NCBI GenBank assembly: GCA_035384565.1
Contig: DAOOIT010000032.1
Span: forward strand, 5,772 to 69,771
Origin: Planctomycetota bacterium
GTDB taxonomy: Bacteria; Planctomycetota; PUPC01; DSUN01
Length of the DNA: 64,000 nt
Direction: 5' to 3'
The stretch's first letter is position 1. Every line of letters begins with the position of its first letter. Positions 17,055 through 25,642 of the stretch are shown here, in pieces. Under the pieces are notes generated by a model. The model saw only the letters and a list, made by a program, of their open reading frames with translations. It searched no databases and had not been told where the DNA came from. A program made the position numbers and the translations under genes.

Positions 17055-18473
17055 TCACTGGATTCTCATGGCTTCCATCGGCGCCAGCCGAGCCGCCTTG
17101 AGTGAGGGGTAAACCGCTGCCACCGCGGCGAGGACGACCCCCAGGATGGCGGACACGGCGACCGTCACCGCCATCTGCCCGATCGGGAACGATGCCGTGA
17201 CGAGCGACCCGAAGGGCACCACCATCCGGGCAAAGCCCAGCCACGCGCCAAGCACAGCCCCCAAGAGGCCACCCACGAGGCCCAGGAAGGCCGCCTCGAG
17301 GACGAACATGAGCATGATGAAGCCATCCAGCGCCCCAAGGCACTTCAGCGTGGCAATCTCGCGGAACCGCTCCGTCACCGACATGAGCATCGAGTTCGAG
17401 ATGCCCACCACGCACACAAGCATCGAGGCCAGCACCAGCCAGTCCATCCGCTCGCCGCTGCCGGTGAGGCCGCCGGACGTCACGGTCATGCGCTCGGCCC
17501 GCGCAAGCGAGTGCAGTTCCTCTTCGGCCCGGGCCAGCTCGACCAGGCGGTCGGCAGTGAGATTCGCCGCGTCCCCACCCGTCTCCTTCTGGCGCGCAAG
17601 GTACCACAAGGCGCCCCTCGGGTCACTGAGCAGCCGCCAGAGGGTGCGCACGTTCACATCGTTGGGCAGGAGGTCCAGGTAGCCTGCCACCGCCTGCCGC
17701 ATCTCGGGCATTCCGACCGACTTCTCGACGAGCCGCGCGTCGTGTGTACGGCGGGCCTGCTCGGCGACGCGCCGAGCCGTGTCGGGGTCGAGGTCGAAGC
17801 CCGCCGCGCGGATCGCGTCGCCCAGTGCTCCATCGGCATCGGCGAGGGCCTCGATGAGCGTGCGGCCATCGAGGCGCGCCGCTACGGCGGCGATGCCCTC
17901 CGCCCGCTTCTTGCGGAGCGCCAGGAGGTGCGACTTCAGTTCCGGCCACGCGTGCAGCAGGCCCTCAAACTGCTCGAATGTCGAGGGCAAGCGCACCGAG
18001 CGCAAGGTGCCCAGCGCCGAGCGGAAGCGATCAAGCGCCGCCGGCTCCTGGAGGGCGTCGAGGGCCTCGGGGCCGATGGCATCGTGCAGCAGCGCGCGCC
18101 GGCGGGGGTAGTCGAGGCCATCGAAGAAACGAAGGTACTCCATGGCTCGGCGCGCAGCATCGCGCAGGGCCGGCTCGCCCGTCGCGTCCTGAGAGACCTC
18201 GGACAGGAGTTCCTCCACCGTGCCCGGGTTGGTGAGCCGGGCGACCCACGTGGCCGCGAGGCGCAGCTCAGCGATCCGGCCCAGGGCGCGGCGGGCGATG
18301 GCGCGGCGGATCAGGCTCTCGCTCAGGATGTTCATCAGGAACGCCACGGCGACGGCCACCACGCCCACCGTGACCGCCGAACGGAAAAGGCGATAGCGTA
18401 CCCCGTTCGCCGTGATCTGCACCGTGCGGCGGAGTCCGAGGATGGGCTGATCGCGAATCTCGATGGCTTTCAC
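17055..18473 (-). CDS. FtsX/MacB-type ABC permease
   Basis: A 472-residue permease with the MacB topology: one N-terminal membrane helix (SAVTVGVVAVAVAFLMNIL), a large helical extracytoplasmic part (about 60-325), then three C-terminal helices with the conserved ISNSMLMSVTERFREIATLKCLGA coupling segment (split here: ISNSMLMSVTE, then RFREIATLKCLGA) and VYPSLKAARLAPMEAMR at the end. It should pair with the ATPase encoded just downstream. The GTG start at 18473 overlaps the TGA of the upstream gene (GTGA), a classic coupled junction. Its periplasmic part is helical rather than the usual MacB fold. Confidence 0.85.
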   Translation of the reverse strand: MKAIEIRDQPILGLRRTVQITANGVRYRLFRSAVTVGVVAVAVAFLMNILSESLIRRAIARRALGRIAELRLAATWVARLTNPGTVEELLSEVSQDATGEPALRDAARRAMEYLRFFDGLDYPRRRALLHDAIGPEALDALQEPAALDRFRSALGTLRSVRLPSTFEQFEGLLHAWPELKSHLLALRKKRAEGIAAVAARLDGRTLIEALADADGALGDAIRAAGFDLDPDTARRVAEQARRTHDARLVEKSVGMPEMRQAVAGYLDLLPNDVNVRTLWRLLSDPRGALWYLARQKETGGDAANLTADRLVELARAEEELHSLARAERMTVTSGGLTGSGERMDWLVLASMLVCVVGISNSMLMSVTERFREIATLKCLGALDGFIMLMFVLEAAFLGLVGGLLGAVLGAWLGFARMVVPFGSLVTASFPIGQMAVTVAVSAILGVVLAAVAAVYPSLKAARLAPMEAMRIQ

Positions 18474-20503
18474 GACGGGAACACCATGAACCGCTTGGGG
18501 GGTTCGCCCCACACAAGGTACGAGATGGCCCCGATGATCATCGGCAGCAGGCCGCCCAGCATGTCGCCGGCGATGACCCCGATCATCAGCGGCTTGAGCC
18601 GCTGGTAGGCCGACGCGCCGCCGTACTTCGTCGCCGCCACCTTGATCAGGCAGCCAAGCAGGAACGAGAAGGCAAAGCACCGGCTCTGCCACGTGGCCAG
18701 GACGAGAAACATGATCGGGTGAAGCGGCCAGCGCGGGAAGCGCAGCCGCGCGGCGGCGAACGACAGCGTGAGCCCCAGCGCGATGCAGAAGGCCAGCACG
18801 CACGGCCCGTTGGGCGTCAGCTCGCGGAACCACGCCCAGCCCGAGAGCTTGCCGGCCTCCCCCAAATTGCCCTGGGCCTTCAGCTTCTCCATCGCGCTCA
18901 CCGTGGCGTCGAAGGCCATTCTCGGCACATTGGCGGTCCAGCCGTCCGACGCCCGTCCCGAGCCCTGATCGTAGCTCCAGTACAGCGTCGCGGGCACAGC
19001 CACGGCGAACCCGAGCAGAAGCGCCGCCACGCTCCAGACGGCCACCTTGCCCAGCTTCGCGCGGTTGGAGTCCACCAGCTTGAACGCCTGCACCATGAAC
19101 GGCATCACGGCCTCGCGCGGGTCAATCAGGAGGAGCGAGGTGACCATGAACATGATGAGCATGGCCCTCGGCCCGAGCGCCTTGGCCCCGAGGAAGCCCC
19201 AGAGGATCACACACGGGAAGTGGTAGGAGTGAATGTAGAAGACCCCTGTCTCGGCCACCACGCGGCTGATGACGGTGAAGATGATGGCGGAGCCGGCCGT
19301 GTAGAGGATGGCCAGGTACCAGTCGAGCCCCACCAGGAAGAGCTGAAGCGCGAAGAGCGCCGCGCAGACCAGGAAGACCCGGGCGGCCCACACGGCTTCG
19401 CGCTCGACCTCCTCGCTCGAGCGCAGGAACAGGCCGCGGCGGAAGACGTTCAGGTAGTAGTGGCGGCCCGTGTACAGCAGCACGAGGAACATGCCGAAGT
19501 AGGCCCCTCCGAAGAGAAACGTCTCCATCTTCAGCGAAACGAATCCTCCTCCACCCAGCGTGATGCCGTAGCCGGCCAGCGTGCCCGCCACCCAGGCGTA
19601 CACGTAGCCCGCGATCCCCAGCGAGAACGACACATCGGTGGAGAGGAAGAACGCGAAGGCGATCACCGTGTAGTAGAGGGTGGGGTTCATCAGCAGGTAG
19701 TCCCAGCCGCGCTGGAGGGCCGTGCCCTCGCTGAGCGAACGGAAGTCGAACGTGCGTTCGATGCGGATCAGGTACCGGGGCCACCATTCGACCGCATAGT
19801 TGTTCAAGTGGATCGCCAGCACCACGAGGCCGCCGATCCAGAACAGGCGGTTGCCGAAGACCCAGCCGCGCGCCTGGCCCTCCTGCGGCAGAAGGGCGTT
19901 GGCGAATGCGATGATGGGATAGGGCATCTGCTCGTGGCTCGACCATTGGCGGTGCACGACGAGCGCCAGGGCGATCATCGCGATCGAGAACGCCGCCAGC
20001 AGCGGCAGCCAGAAGGCCAGCGTGCGCGCCCAGGCCCCCCACGGGATGCGCGAGAAGGCCATGTGCTGCGTGCCGCTGCCCAGGCCCTGCACGAAGCCGT
20101 TCAGCGCCGTGCTCTCGTCCTGCGACACGTCGGCCAGCATCTGTTTCGGCACGAGGTCCATCACGCCGGCCTCCTTCCAGCCCGGCGTCGTGCGCGCGTA
20201 CTTGTGCGGCAGCATCAGGAAGGTGCCGAAGTAATGCATCAGCCCGCGGCCGGGCACGTAGCAGGCGGCGAGCGTGAGGGCGATGATCACGGCGAGGTCG
20301 CGGTTCGTCAACGCCAGCCGCTTCGAGGCCCTCAGCAACAGCGGGTTCACGAAGAGCAGGAAGAGCAACAGGCCGCCGTAGACCGAGATCGGCATATAGT
20401 TGCCGACCAGGAAGGTCTGGCGCATGATGAAGTCGTTGAAGAATGCGCAGCTGCACACGGCCGCGGCGGAGAGTAGGCCGATGAGTATGGCGATGGGCCG
20501 CAT
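18470..20503 (-). CDS. Large polytopic membrane protein, DUF6785-like
   Basis: A 677-residue protein with about 14 membrane segments. It starts MRPIAILIGLLSAAAV and contains the HEQMPYPIIAFANALLPQEG region and VSRVVAETGVFYIHSYHFPC, which I associate with DUF6785 (and DUF6784) proteins of planctomycetes; the family name is from memory and needs a profile search. The ATG at 20503 has GAGGAC six bases upstream. It overlaps the FtsX permease gene by four bases, so the two are probably made together. Function unknown, transport inferred. Confidence 0.75.
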   Translation of the reverse strand: MRPIAILIGLLSAAAVCSCAFFNDFIMRQTFLVGNYMPISVYGGLLLFLLFVNPLLLRASKRLALTNRDLAVIIALTLAACYVPGRGLMHYFGTFLMLPHKYARTTPGWKEAGVMDLVPKQMLADVSQDESTALNGFVQGLGSGTQHMAFSRIPWGAWARTLAFWLPLLAAFSIAMIALALVVHRQWSSHEQMPYPIIAFANALLPQEGQARGWVFGNRLFWIGGLVVLAIHLNNYAVEWWPRYLIRIERTFDFRSLSEGTALQRGWDYLLMNPTLYYTVIAFAFFLSTDVSFSLGIAGYVYAWVAGTLAGYGITLGGGGFVSLKMETFLFGGAYFGMFLVLLYTGRHYYLNVFRRGLFLRSSEEVEREAVWAARVFLVCAALFALQLFLVGLDWYLAILYTAGSAIIFTVISRVVAETGVFYIHSYHFPCVILWGFLGAKALGPRAMLIMFMVTSLLLIDPREAVMPFMVQAFKLVDSNRAKLGKVAVWSVAALLLGFAVAVPATLYWSYDQGSGRASDGWTANVPRMAFDATVSAMEKLKAQGNLGEAGKLSGWAWFRELTPNGPCVLAFCIALGLTLSFAAARLRFPRWPLHPIMFLVLATWQSRCFAFSFLLGCLIKVAATKYGGASAYQRLKPLMIGVIAGDMLGGLLPMIIGAISYLVWGEPPKRFMVFPS

Positions 20504-20536
20504 GGAGTGTCCTCGCCCACTTCACATGGGTGAACG

Positions 20537-20622
20537 GAGGCTGGCTGGATGATTGGATGGTTGGATGGTTGTCAGGCATTCATCCATTCATCCACCCATC
20601 CAATCATCCTGTCACCCATCCA
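20537..20622. repeat. Inverted repeat element, copy B (GGATGGATGATTGG family)
   Basis: The left part GGCTGGATGATTGGATGG (from 20540) and right part CCACCCATCCAATCATCC (20592-20609) pair around a CAGGCATTCATCCA centre shared with copy A at 16962-17050. It fills the gap between the PqqD-like gene and the DUF6785-like gene. Confidence 0.75.
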
Positions 20623-20626
20623 CGAC

Positions 20627-20989
20627 TCACCCCTCTGTCATTGCCACCGCCAGCGCGCCGCGCTGAACCAGTTGGCTGAGGTAGCCGGTCACAGCCACGC
20701 GGGCCTCGTGGAAGCTCAGGCGGTGCTCGGCGCCAAAGGCATCCACGATCGCCTCCACGGTGCGCTCTCCGTCGCACAGCTCCCACACCTGCGCGCCCAA
20801 CGAGTCGAGGCGCACGGTGCGGGTCGGCTGGATCGGCACGACCCACGAGAGCGGGGGCACGTGCCACCGCGGGCGTTGCCGCTTCACCGCGACCGCCAGG
20901 CCGCCCGACGCCTCCCGCGCGGCCTCGGCCGCGGCGTTGCGGGCCGGCCGCGCCGCGAGCATGGCACGCCACGAGTGCCGTTCAGCCAC
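20627..20989 (-). CDS. PqqD-family (RRE-like) small protein
   Basis: The 120-residue product has a C-terminal PqqD-type winged-helix fold: RTVRLDSLGAQVWELCDGERTV, then FHEARVAVTGYLSQLVQRGAL. PqqD domains are the peptide-recognition elements of RiPP biosynthesis but also occur in other contexts. The GTG at 20989 is chosen because GGGAAG lies seven bases before it; it overlaps the stop of the upstream gene by eight bases. No radical-SAM or precursor-peptide gene is seen nearby, so a RiPP role is only a possibility. Confidence 0.75.
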   Translation of the reverse strand: MAERHSWRAMLAARPARNAAAEAAREASGGLAVAVKRQRPRWHVPPLSWVVPIQPTRTVRLDSLGAQVWELCDGERTVEAIVDAFGAEHRLSFHEARVAVTGYLSQLVQRGALAVAMTEG

Positions 20990-21863
20990 GTAAAGGCTTC
21001 CCTTCACAGCAAGAGAGCCTGTCGGAGATGAACTGCCCGCTCTCGCCGGCCTCAGGTCCCGTGACGGCCACACGGTAGAGTCGCCCATCGGCCGGGCAGA
21101 GCCAGGCGGCCGCCGCATAGTGGGCCGGCCTGCGGAACAGGCCACCCCGGCGCAGACCCCCGATCGTTTCCACCTGGTGGCGCAGGCGTTGCATCTGCGG
21201 GGCACACAGGCAAGATGCCTGGACCACCGGCGCCTGAACATCCGCGGGCATCTGCCACATCAGCCAGTCGCGCACCGAGCCCCGCAGCCACTGCGGCACC
21301 ATGCCGAGCCGTTCGAAGGTCACATGCCGCGCCTCCTTGGCGTCGGCGAACTCCAGCCGTGCAAGCGCGGGCTGCGCGATACATTCAACCAGATCGAGGC
21401 TGGGCGAGGCAAACGCGTCTATCCCGAGAGCGCGCCAGCGGCGCCTTCCGCCCGGCCAGGGCGGCTCAGAGCCTACACTGTCCAGGACTCGTGCCTCCAG
21501 CGACGGATCGAGTCCATCGGGCCACAGCAGCGCGACTTCGATCAGGCAGCCTTCCTCAGCGAGGTAGCGGCTGAAGCGCGACGTGAGCAGCCCCTCCTCA
21601 AGGCCGCGGAGGCCGTGCCACTCGCCGGTGCGAACCGAGGCAGCATCGGGCATCGTGCCTTCGAGCCGCTGCTTCGCCAGGTAGTTCGAGGCCAGGCGCT
21701 CGAGGTCAGGAGGCTCGCTCACGGTCTGCCAGCTCAGTTCGGCTCGGAATTGCCTGCGATCGGCGAATGCGCAGCGACCGGCCGCGGCGTTCCGCGAGAA
21801 CTGGAGCATTTCCCAGTCGGCGGGCAGTTCGAGGCGGATGTGGCGCCAGATCGTCAACTGCAT
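20982..21863 (-). CDS. Conserved hypothetical protein, 293 aa
   Basis: No family recognised. It is predicted to be soluble with no signal peptide or membrane helix. It begins MQLTIWRHIRLELPADWE, which looks like the start of a beta-sheet domain, and has a repeat-like organisation with two related halves (LASNYLAK..., then HVTFERLGM...). GAGG lies nine bases before the ATG. It sits between the secreted propeller gene and the PqqD-like gene, overlapping the latter, so it probably belongs to the same operon. Confidence 0.65.
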   Translation of the reverse strand: MQLTIWRHIRLELPADWEMLQFSRNAAAGRCAFADRRQFRAELSWQTVSEPPDLERLASNYLAKQRLEGTMPDAASVRTGEWHGLRGLEEGLLTSRFSRYLAEEGCLIEVALLWPDGLDPSLEARVLDSVGSEPPWPGGRRRWRALGIDAFASPSLDLVECIAQPALARLEFADAKEARHVTFERLGMVPQWLRGSVRDWLMWQMPADVQAPVVQASCLCAPQMQRLRHQVETIGGLRRGGLFRRPAHYAAAAWLCPADGRLYRVAVTGPEAGESGQFISDRLSCCEGKPLRG

Positions 21864-21897
21864 CGCGCAATGCCTCGACCCGCCGGGGCAGACAACC

Positions 21898-23151
21898 TCA
21901 CCTCACTCCGATGCGGCGTGCGGCCACGTGGCTCATGCCTTCTCCGCTGCCTCGCTCATAGACGCACAGGAGCCCGCCCATACCGTCGGCGGCCAGGGCG
22001 GGCCGTCGTTCGTCCGCGTCGCTCGCCGCCACGGGCACTCCGGCGGGGTCGAGCGACGTGACGCCGTCCACCCGCGCGGCCACAAGGTCGCAGTTCTCGA
22101 AGTTCGTCCATTTCTCGCCGCCCAGGTGATAGCGCTGCCAGACGACGAGCGAATGCTTGCCGGCCCAGGCGCTGGCGCTGTGGCCCCAGGGCCACGTGGC
22201 TCCCCTGCCCTTTTCGCGGCCGAAGTCGAGCCAGTGCGGCAGGCGGGCCTGGGGGTGCTCCTCCTTCACAGGGCTTGCGGGCGTGCCGTTGGGGCCGATG
22301 AAGGCGGCACGCATGGCGCCGGGGCCGCCCCAGCCCCAGGGGTCGGGCGGCGAGCGGTGGCTGATGACCAGCCAGCCCCTGTCGGGCACGGCCGAGAGCG
22401 AGAAGATGGCCGCCTTGGTGCCGCCAAGCGCCGGCGCGGGCTTGCTGGCCGGCTTGCCGTCGGCGCCCAGCAGAATGCTGCGGACCTCGCCCGCCCAGAA
22501 GCCCGCGCCGCCACAGGCGGCGAGATAGCACTTGCCATTCCATGCCACCTTCGGTTGCGGCGTGGCGCCGGTCTCGACGGCCGCCCCCACCTTGCCGTCG
22601 GCGCTCACCTGCGCGGCGAAGCCACGGTAGGCGGCCTCGGCTCCGGCCAGGCCCTGCCAGACGACCAGGAAGCCCTGGCCATCCGAGGCCACGGCGGGCA
22701 GGGCCTGGGTGCGCGGGCCGGCCGCTACGGCAATAGGCTCGGCGTCGAGCACCTTGCCCTCGGGGCTCACCCGCGCCGCCAGCACGTCGTAGTCCTTCCC
22801 GTTCCGCAGGTCTTGCCACACGACAAGGAACGCCCCGCCGCCGAAGGCTACGCGAGGCTGCTCCTGTACGCCGTTCTTGCAGGGACTCACCTCGATGCCT
22901 TTAGGGTCGAGCACCTTCCCATCGGCAGAGACGCGCGCGGCGTAGATGCGGGCGCTGCCGCCCTTGCCGTGCCAGCCCTCGCGCCAGACCGCCAGGTAGG
23001 CGCCGCCGCCGAACGCCACATCGGGGGTGGCCTGAATGCCTCTGCCCGGCCCGTCGGCCAGGAGGGGGAACTCCTCGCCGACATCAATGCCCCCTTCGCC
23101 ACCGACGGCCAGGGGTGCGAACGTGAGCAGAAGAGTAAAGAGGCTTCTCAT
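21898..23151 (-). CDS. Secreted beta-propeller-like protein
   Basis: The 417-residue product has a signal peptide (MRSLFTLLLTFAPLAVGG). It contains repeated blades of the form PxVAFGGGAxLxVWRE...DIYAARVSxDGKVLD (at about residues 42, 92, 145 and so on), the pattern of exported six-bladed propellers common in planctomycetes. No catalytic residues are evident. The ATG at 23151 overlaps the TGA of the upstream gene (ATGA). Its role in the operon might be substrate binding outside the cell, but that is a guess. Confidence 0.75.
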   Translation of the reverse strand: MRSLFTLLLTFAPLAVGGEGGIDVGEEFPLLADGPGRGIQATPDVAFGGGAYLAVWREGWHGKGGSARIYAARVSADGKVLDPKGIEVSPCKNGVQEQPRVAFGGGAFLVVWQDLRNGKDYDVLAARVSPEGKVLDAEPIAVAAGPRTQALPAVASDGQGFLVVWQGLAGAEAAYRGFAAQVSADGKVGAAVETGATPQPKVAWNGKCYLAACGGAGFWAGEVRSILLGADGKPASKPAPALGGTKAAIFSLSAVPDRGWLVISHRSPPDPWGWGGPGAMRAAFIGPNGTPASPVKEEHPQARLPHWLDFGREKGRGATWPWGHSASAWAGKHSLVVWQRYHLGGEKWTNFENCDLVAARVDGVTSLDPAGVPVAASDADERRPALAADGMGGLLCVYERGSGEGMSHVAARRIGVR

Positions 23152-24326
23152 GGCTTCGCCTCCTTCGCGTCATAGGCCCGCCAGAGTCCGTTCGGCTCGC
23201 CCGAACAGGAGAGGTAGACGCCCCCCTTCGCATCGGTAGCCACCACGGCGTTCCAGCACAGGTAGACCTTCTCGGCGGGAACGCCGACGGCGTCCTTGGG
23301 CCACTTGTGCTGGTCGGGCTTAGCGCCGACGACGGTGCGGAGCCAGCCCTCTTTGAGCCAGCGGAAGCGGTTCTCGTCCGGCCCGCCGCACCAGAGGGCG
23401 CGATGAACGGGGTCCCAACACACATAGGCGCATCCCGAGTTGAAGCTGGCCCAGGTGAGGGCGGGGCCGTCGCAGTTGGCGTTGAAGCGCTTCTGCTGAG
23501 GCGTCTGGTCGTCGGGCCTGATCCCCAAGGGCTTGGGCATGCCGGCCACGGTGGTGACCTCGCCGTTCTTGAGATCAATGCGGCGGACGCAGAAGTTCCA
23601 GTGGTCCGAGAGGTAGAGCGTGTCGTCGTCCTCGCCGCCGCACAGGTTGCCGCCGAGGCCGATGAGGGCGAACGTGGCATCGGCGAGCGGCCCGTCGGTG
23701 CGCTTGCCGCTGCGGACCTTCGCATTAAGGGTCGTGACCTGTCCGTCCTCGATGCGGCGGATGCGCTCGTTGTGGTCGAGGATGAACAGGGTGCCGCGCG
23801 AGTTGAATACAAGGCTGTCAATGCGGGTGAAGGTGGCGGCGGCGACCGGTCCGTCGTCGAAGCCTGCCTTGCCGGGCGTGCCGGCGACTAGCTCGGCGCG
23901 GGGCGGGGCATCGGGGCTGGCCGTCAGGCGGCGAAGGCAGTTACGGCCGGCGAGGTAGAGCTGCTTGTCCCTGGGGTTATAGGCCACTCCCGCGTGGGCG
24001 CACACTTGGGCCGTGGTGGCCTGGAGGATGTCGCTGTCTTCGAGTAGTAGCCTCAGGGTGCCGGATGGGTCCACCTCGGCCAGGCCACCGGCGAAGGGGA
24101 TCACGACCGAGCCGTCGGGCAGCGCGCAGGCGCCACAGCGGCCCAGGCCGCCCGTCTCGCGCGCCGGCCCCTGAAGGAACTCTGGCCCCGCCGTGCTGTT
24201 CCCGGCGAAGCGGTCCACCAGCCAGTCAGCCGCCGAGGGGTCGAGAATCATCTTCGGCATGTCCTCCCCGGCCGATGCCGTCATGAATCCGAGGGCGAGA
24301 AGCAACAGATGCGCGAGCGTACGCAT
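23148..24326 (-). CDS. Secreted NHL/six-bladed beta-propeller protein
   Basis: The first gene of the ten-gene cluster encodes 392 residues with a signal peptide (MRTLAHLLLLALGFMTASAG). NHL-type blades include GPARETGGLG, AGTPGKAGFDDGPVAAATF and GKRTDGPLADATF, the GxxGxxDGPxxxAxF pattern typical of planctomycete NHL proteins. The ATG at 24326 has AGGAGG seven bases upstream, which decides the start against longer frames. A predicted promoter lies just upstream. Predicted to be periplasmic or surface exposed; ligand unknown. Confidence 0.83.
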   Translation of the reverse strand: MRTLAHLLLLALGFMTASAGEDMPKMILDPSAADWLVDRFAGNSTAGPEFLQGPARETGGLGRCGACALPDGSVVIPFAGGLAEVDPSGTLRLLLEDSDILQATTAQVCAHAGVAYNPRDKQLYLAGRNCLRRLTASPDAPPRAELVAGTPGKAGFDDGPVAAATFTRIDSLVFNSRGTLFILDHNERIRRIEDGQVTTLNAKVRSGKRTDGPLADATFALIGLGGNLCGGEDDDTLYLSDHWNFCVRRIDLKNGEVTTVAGMPKPLGIRPDDQTPQQKRFNANCDGPALTWASFNSGCAYVCWDPVHRALWCGGPDENRFRWLKEGWLRTVVGAKPDQHKWPKDAVGVPAEKVYLCWNAVVATDAKGGVYLSCSGEPNGLWRAYDAKEAKP

Positions 24327-24357
24327 GGCGGGCCTCCTGCGAGTCTCCCCCGGCGCC

Positions 24358-24385
24358 ATTGTGCAGACCGACCGCGGCCTGTCAA
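24358..24385 (-). promoter_or_regulatory. Predicted promoter of the ten-gene minus-strand cluster
   Basis: A perfect TTGACA (24385-24380) and CACAAT (24363-24358) with a 16-base spacer, 31 bases before the first start codon. No other convincing promoter was seen within the cluster. Confidence 0.5.
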
Positions 24386-24567
24386 CCGCGATTTCGTCGC
24401 CACAGCGGCGCGCGTGCCAGACGGGCGCCTGGAGCTGCCGCGTCTCAGCTTGCCAGGGGTGGGCAGTCAGGCCGTGCACGCGCAGGCGGCAGGGGCTCGC
24501 CGTAACACGAGTTGGCTATGAAAGACCCTTTTGGCCAGCTTGAGGGCATGTGGGCGCCGGTTGGGCC

Positions 24568-24596
24568 TTGACATCGCGCTCGCAAAGGGGGAAGAT
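24568..24596 (+). promoter_or_regulatory. Possible promoter for the MBL-fold gene
   Basis: A perfect TTGACA (24568-24573) and a weak -10, GAAGAT (24591-24596), at 17-base spacing. It lies in the 300-base divergent gap 24327-24626, which holds nothing else I can support. Confidence 0.38.
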
Positions 24597-24626
24597 GACA
24601 GGGGCTTGTCACCAAGGAGAGCGACC

Positions 24627-25379
24627 ATGCGGAGACGCCTGGCATCCCTGACTCTTTTCGCCGCACTCGCGAGTCACGCGGGGGCCGAACAGGCCAAAGG
24701 AGTAACGCCCATGTTCGAGACCGACACGCTCAAGACCTCGCTCGGCGACCTCAAGATCACCTTCATCGGCCACGGTACGCTGATGTTCGCTCTGGGCGAC
24801 ACGATCATCCACGTGGACCCCGTTTCGGCCGAGGCCGACTACTCGAAGATGCCCAAGGCCGACCTCATTCTCATCACCCACGAGCATTTCGACCACCTCG
24901 ACCCCGCCGCCGTGGCCGCCATCCGCAAGCCCGCTACAACCATCCTGCTCACAGCCAAGTGCGCGGCCAAACTGACCGGCGGCACCATAATGAAAAACGG
25001 CGACACCCGCGAGGTCGGCAGGCTCAAAGTCGAGGCCGTGCCCGCCTACAACATCACCCACAAGCGACCATCGGGCGACCCCTTCCACCCTCGCGGCGAG
25101 GGGAATGGCTATGTCGTAACCTTCGGAGACACAAGGGTCTACATCGCGGGAGACACCGAGAACACCCCCGAGATGAAAACGCTCAAGGACATTGCGGTCG
25201 CCTTCCTCCCGATGAACCTTCCCTACACGATGACCCCCGAGATGGTGGCCGACGCGGCCAGGGCCTTCCGCCCGCGCATCCTCTACCCTTACCACTTCGG
25301 CAAGACCGATACGGCTGAGCTGGTGAAGCTCCTCGCCGACGAGAAGGGGATCGAGGTGCGCCTCCGCAAGTTGCCGTGA
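24627..25379 (+). CDS. Exported MBL-fold metal-dependent hydrolase (UlaG-like)
   Basis: The 250-residue product has a signal peptide (MRRRLASLTLFAALASHAGA) followed by a metallo-beta-lactamase fold. Visible features are the N-terminal ITFIGHGTLMF strand, the metal motif THEHFDHLD, a further metal ligand region AYNITHKR, and GDTRVYIAGDTE. The closest general class is the UlaG/DUF-type MBL hydrolases; the substrate is unknown. AAGGAG lies six bases before the ATG. The last His is in YPYHFGKTD. Confidence 0.85.
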   Translation: MRRRLASLTLFAALASHAGAEQAKGVTPMFETDTLKTSLGDLKITFIGHGTLMFALGDTIIHVDPVSAEADYSKMPKADLILITHEHFDHLDPAAVAAIRKPATTILLTAKCAAKLTGGTIMKNGDTREVGRLKVEAVPAYNITHKRPSGDPFHPRGEGNGYVVTFGDTRVYIAGDTENTPEMKTLKDIAVAFLPMNLPYTMTPEMVADAARAFRPRILYPYHFGKTDTAELVKLLADEKGIEVRLRKLP

Positions 25380-25438
25380 GCAGCGGCTTGGGCGGCCAAT
25401 CGGCTCGGACGGCATCGCCACGAGGAGGAATGGCAGCG

Positions 25439-25618
25439 ATGAAGCACGTGGTCTTCCTGTCCACCCTGTTGGTCGGCGCGTTCCTCACTCTATCGCCTAT
25501 GATTTTCCATGAGGCGGGTCCGGGCTGCCGCGACTATCTCTTCTATGCGAACCTGGCGGGCCTGGGCCTCCTCGTGTGCGCCGTGGTCATGGGCTTCAAG
25601 GCGCTCCGAGAGAAGTAG
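25439..25618 (+). CDS. Small two-helix membrane protein
   Basis: A 59-residue protein with two hydrophobic helices (VVFLSTLLVGAFLTL and LAGLGLLVCAVVMGF) and a short polar tail. AGGAGG precedes, close to the first ATG (25430) and 10 bases from the second (25439); the second gives better spacing. No family recognised. It follows the MBL hydrolase gene in the same direction. Confidence 0.6.
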   Translation: MKHVVFLSTLLVGAFLTLSPMIFHEAGPGCRDYLFYANLAGLGLLVCAVVMGFKALREK

Positions 25619-25642
25619 AGCTGGAAGGGGGAAGACCGAGAG

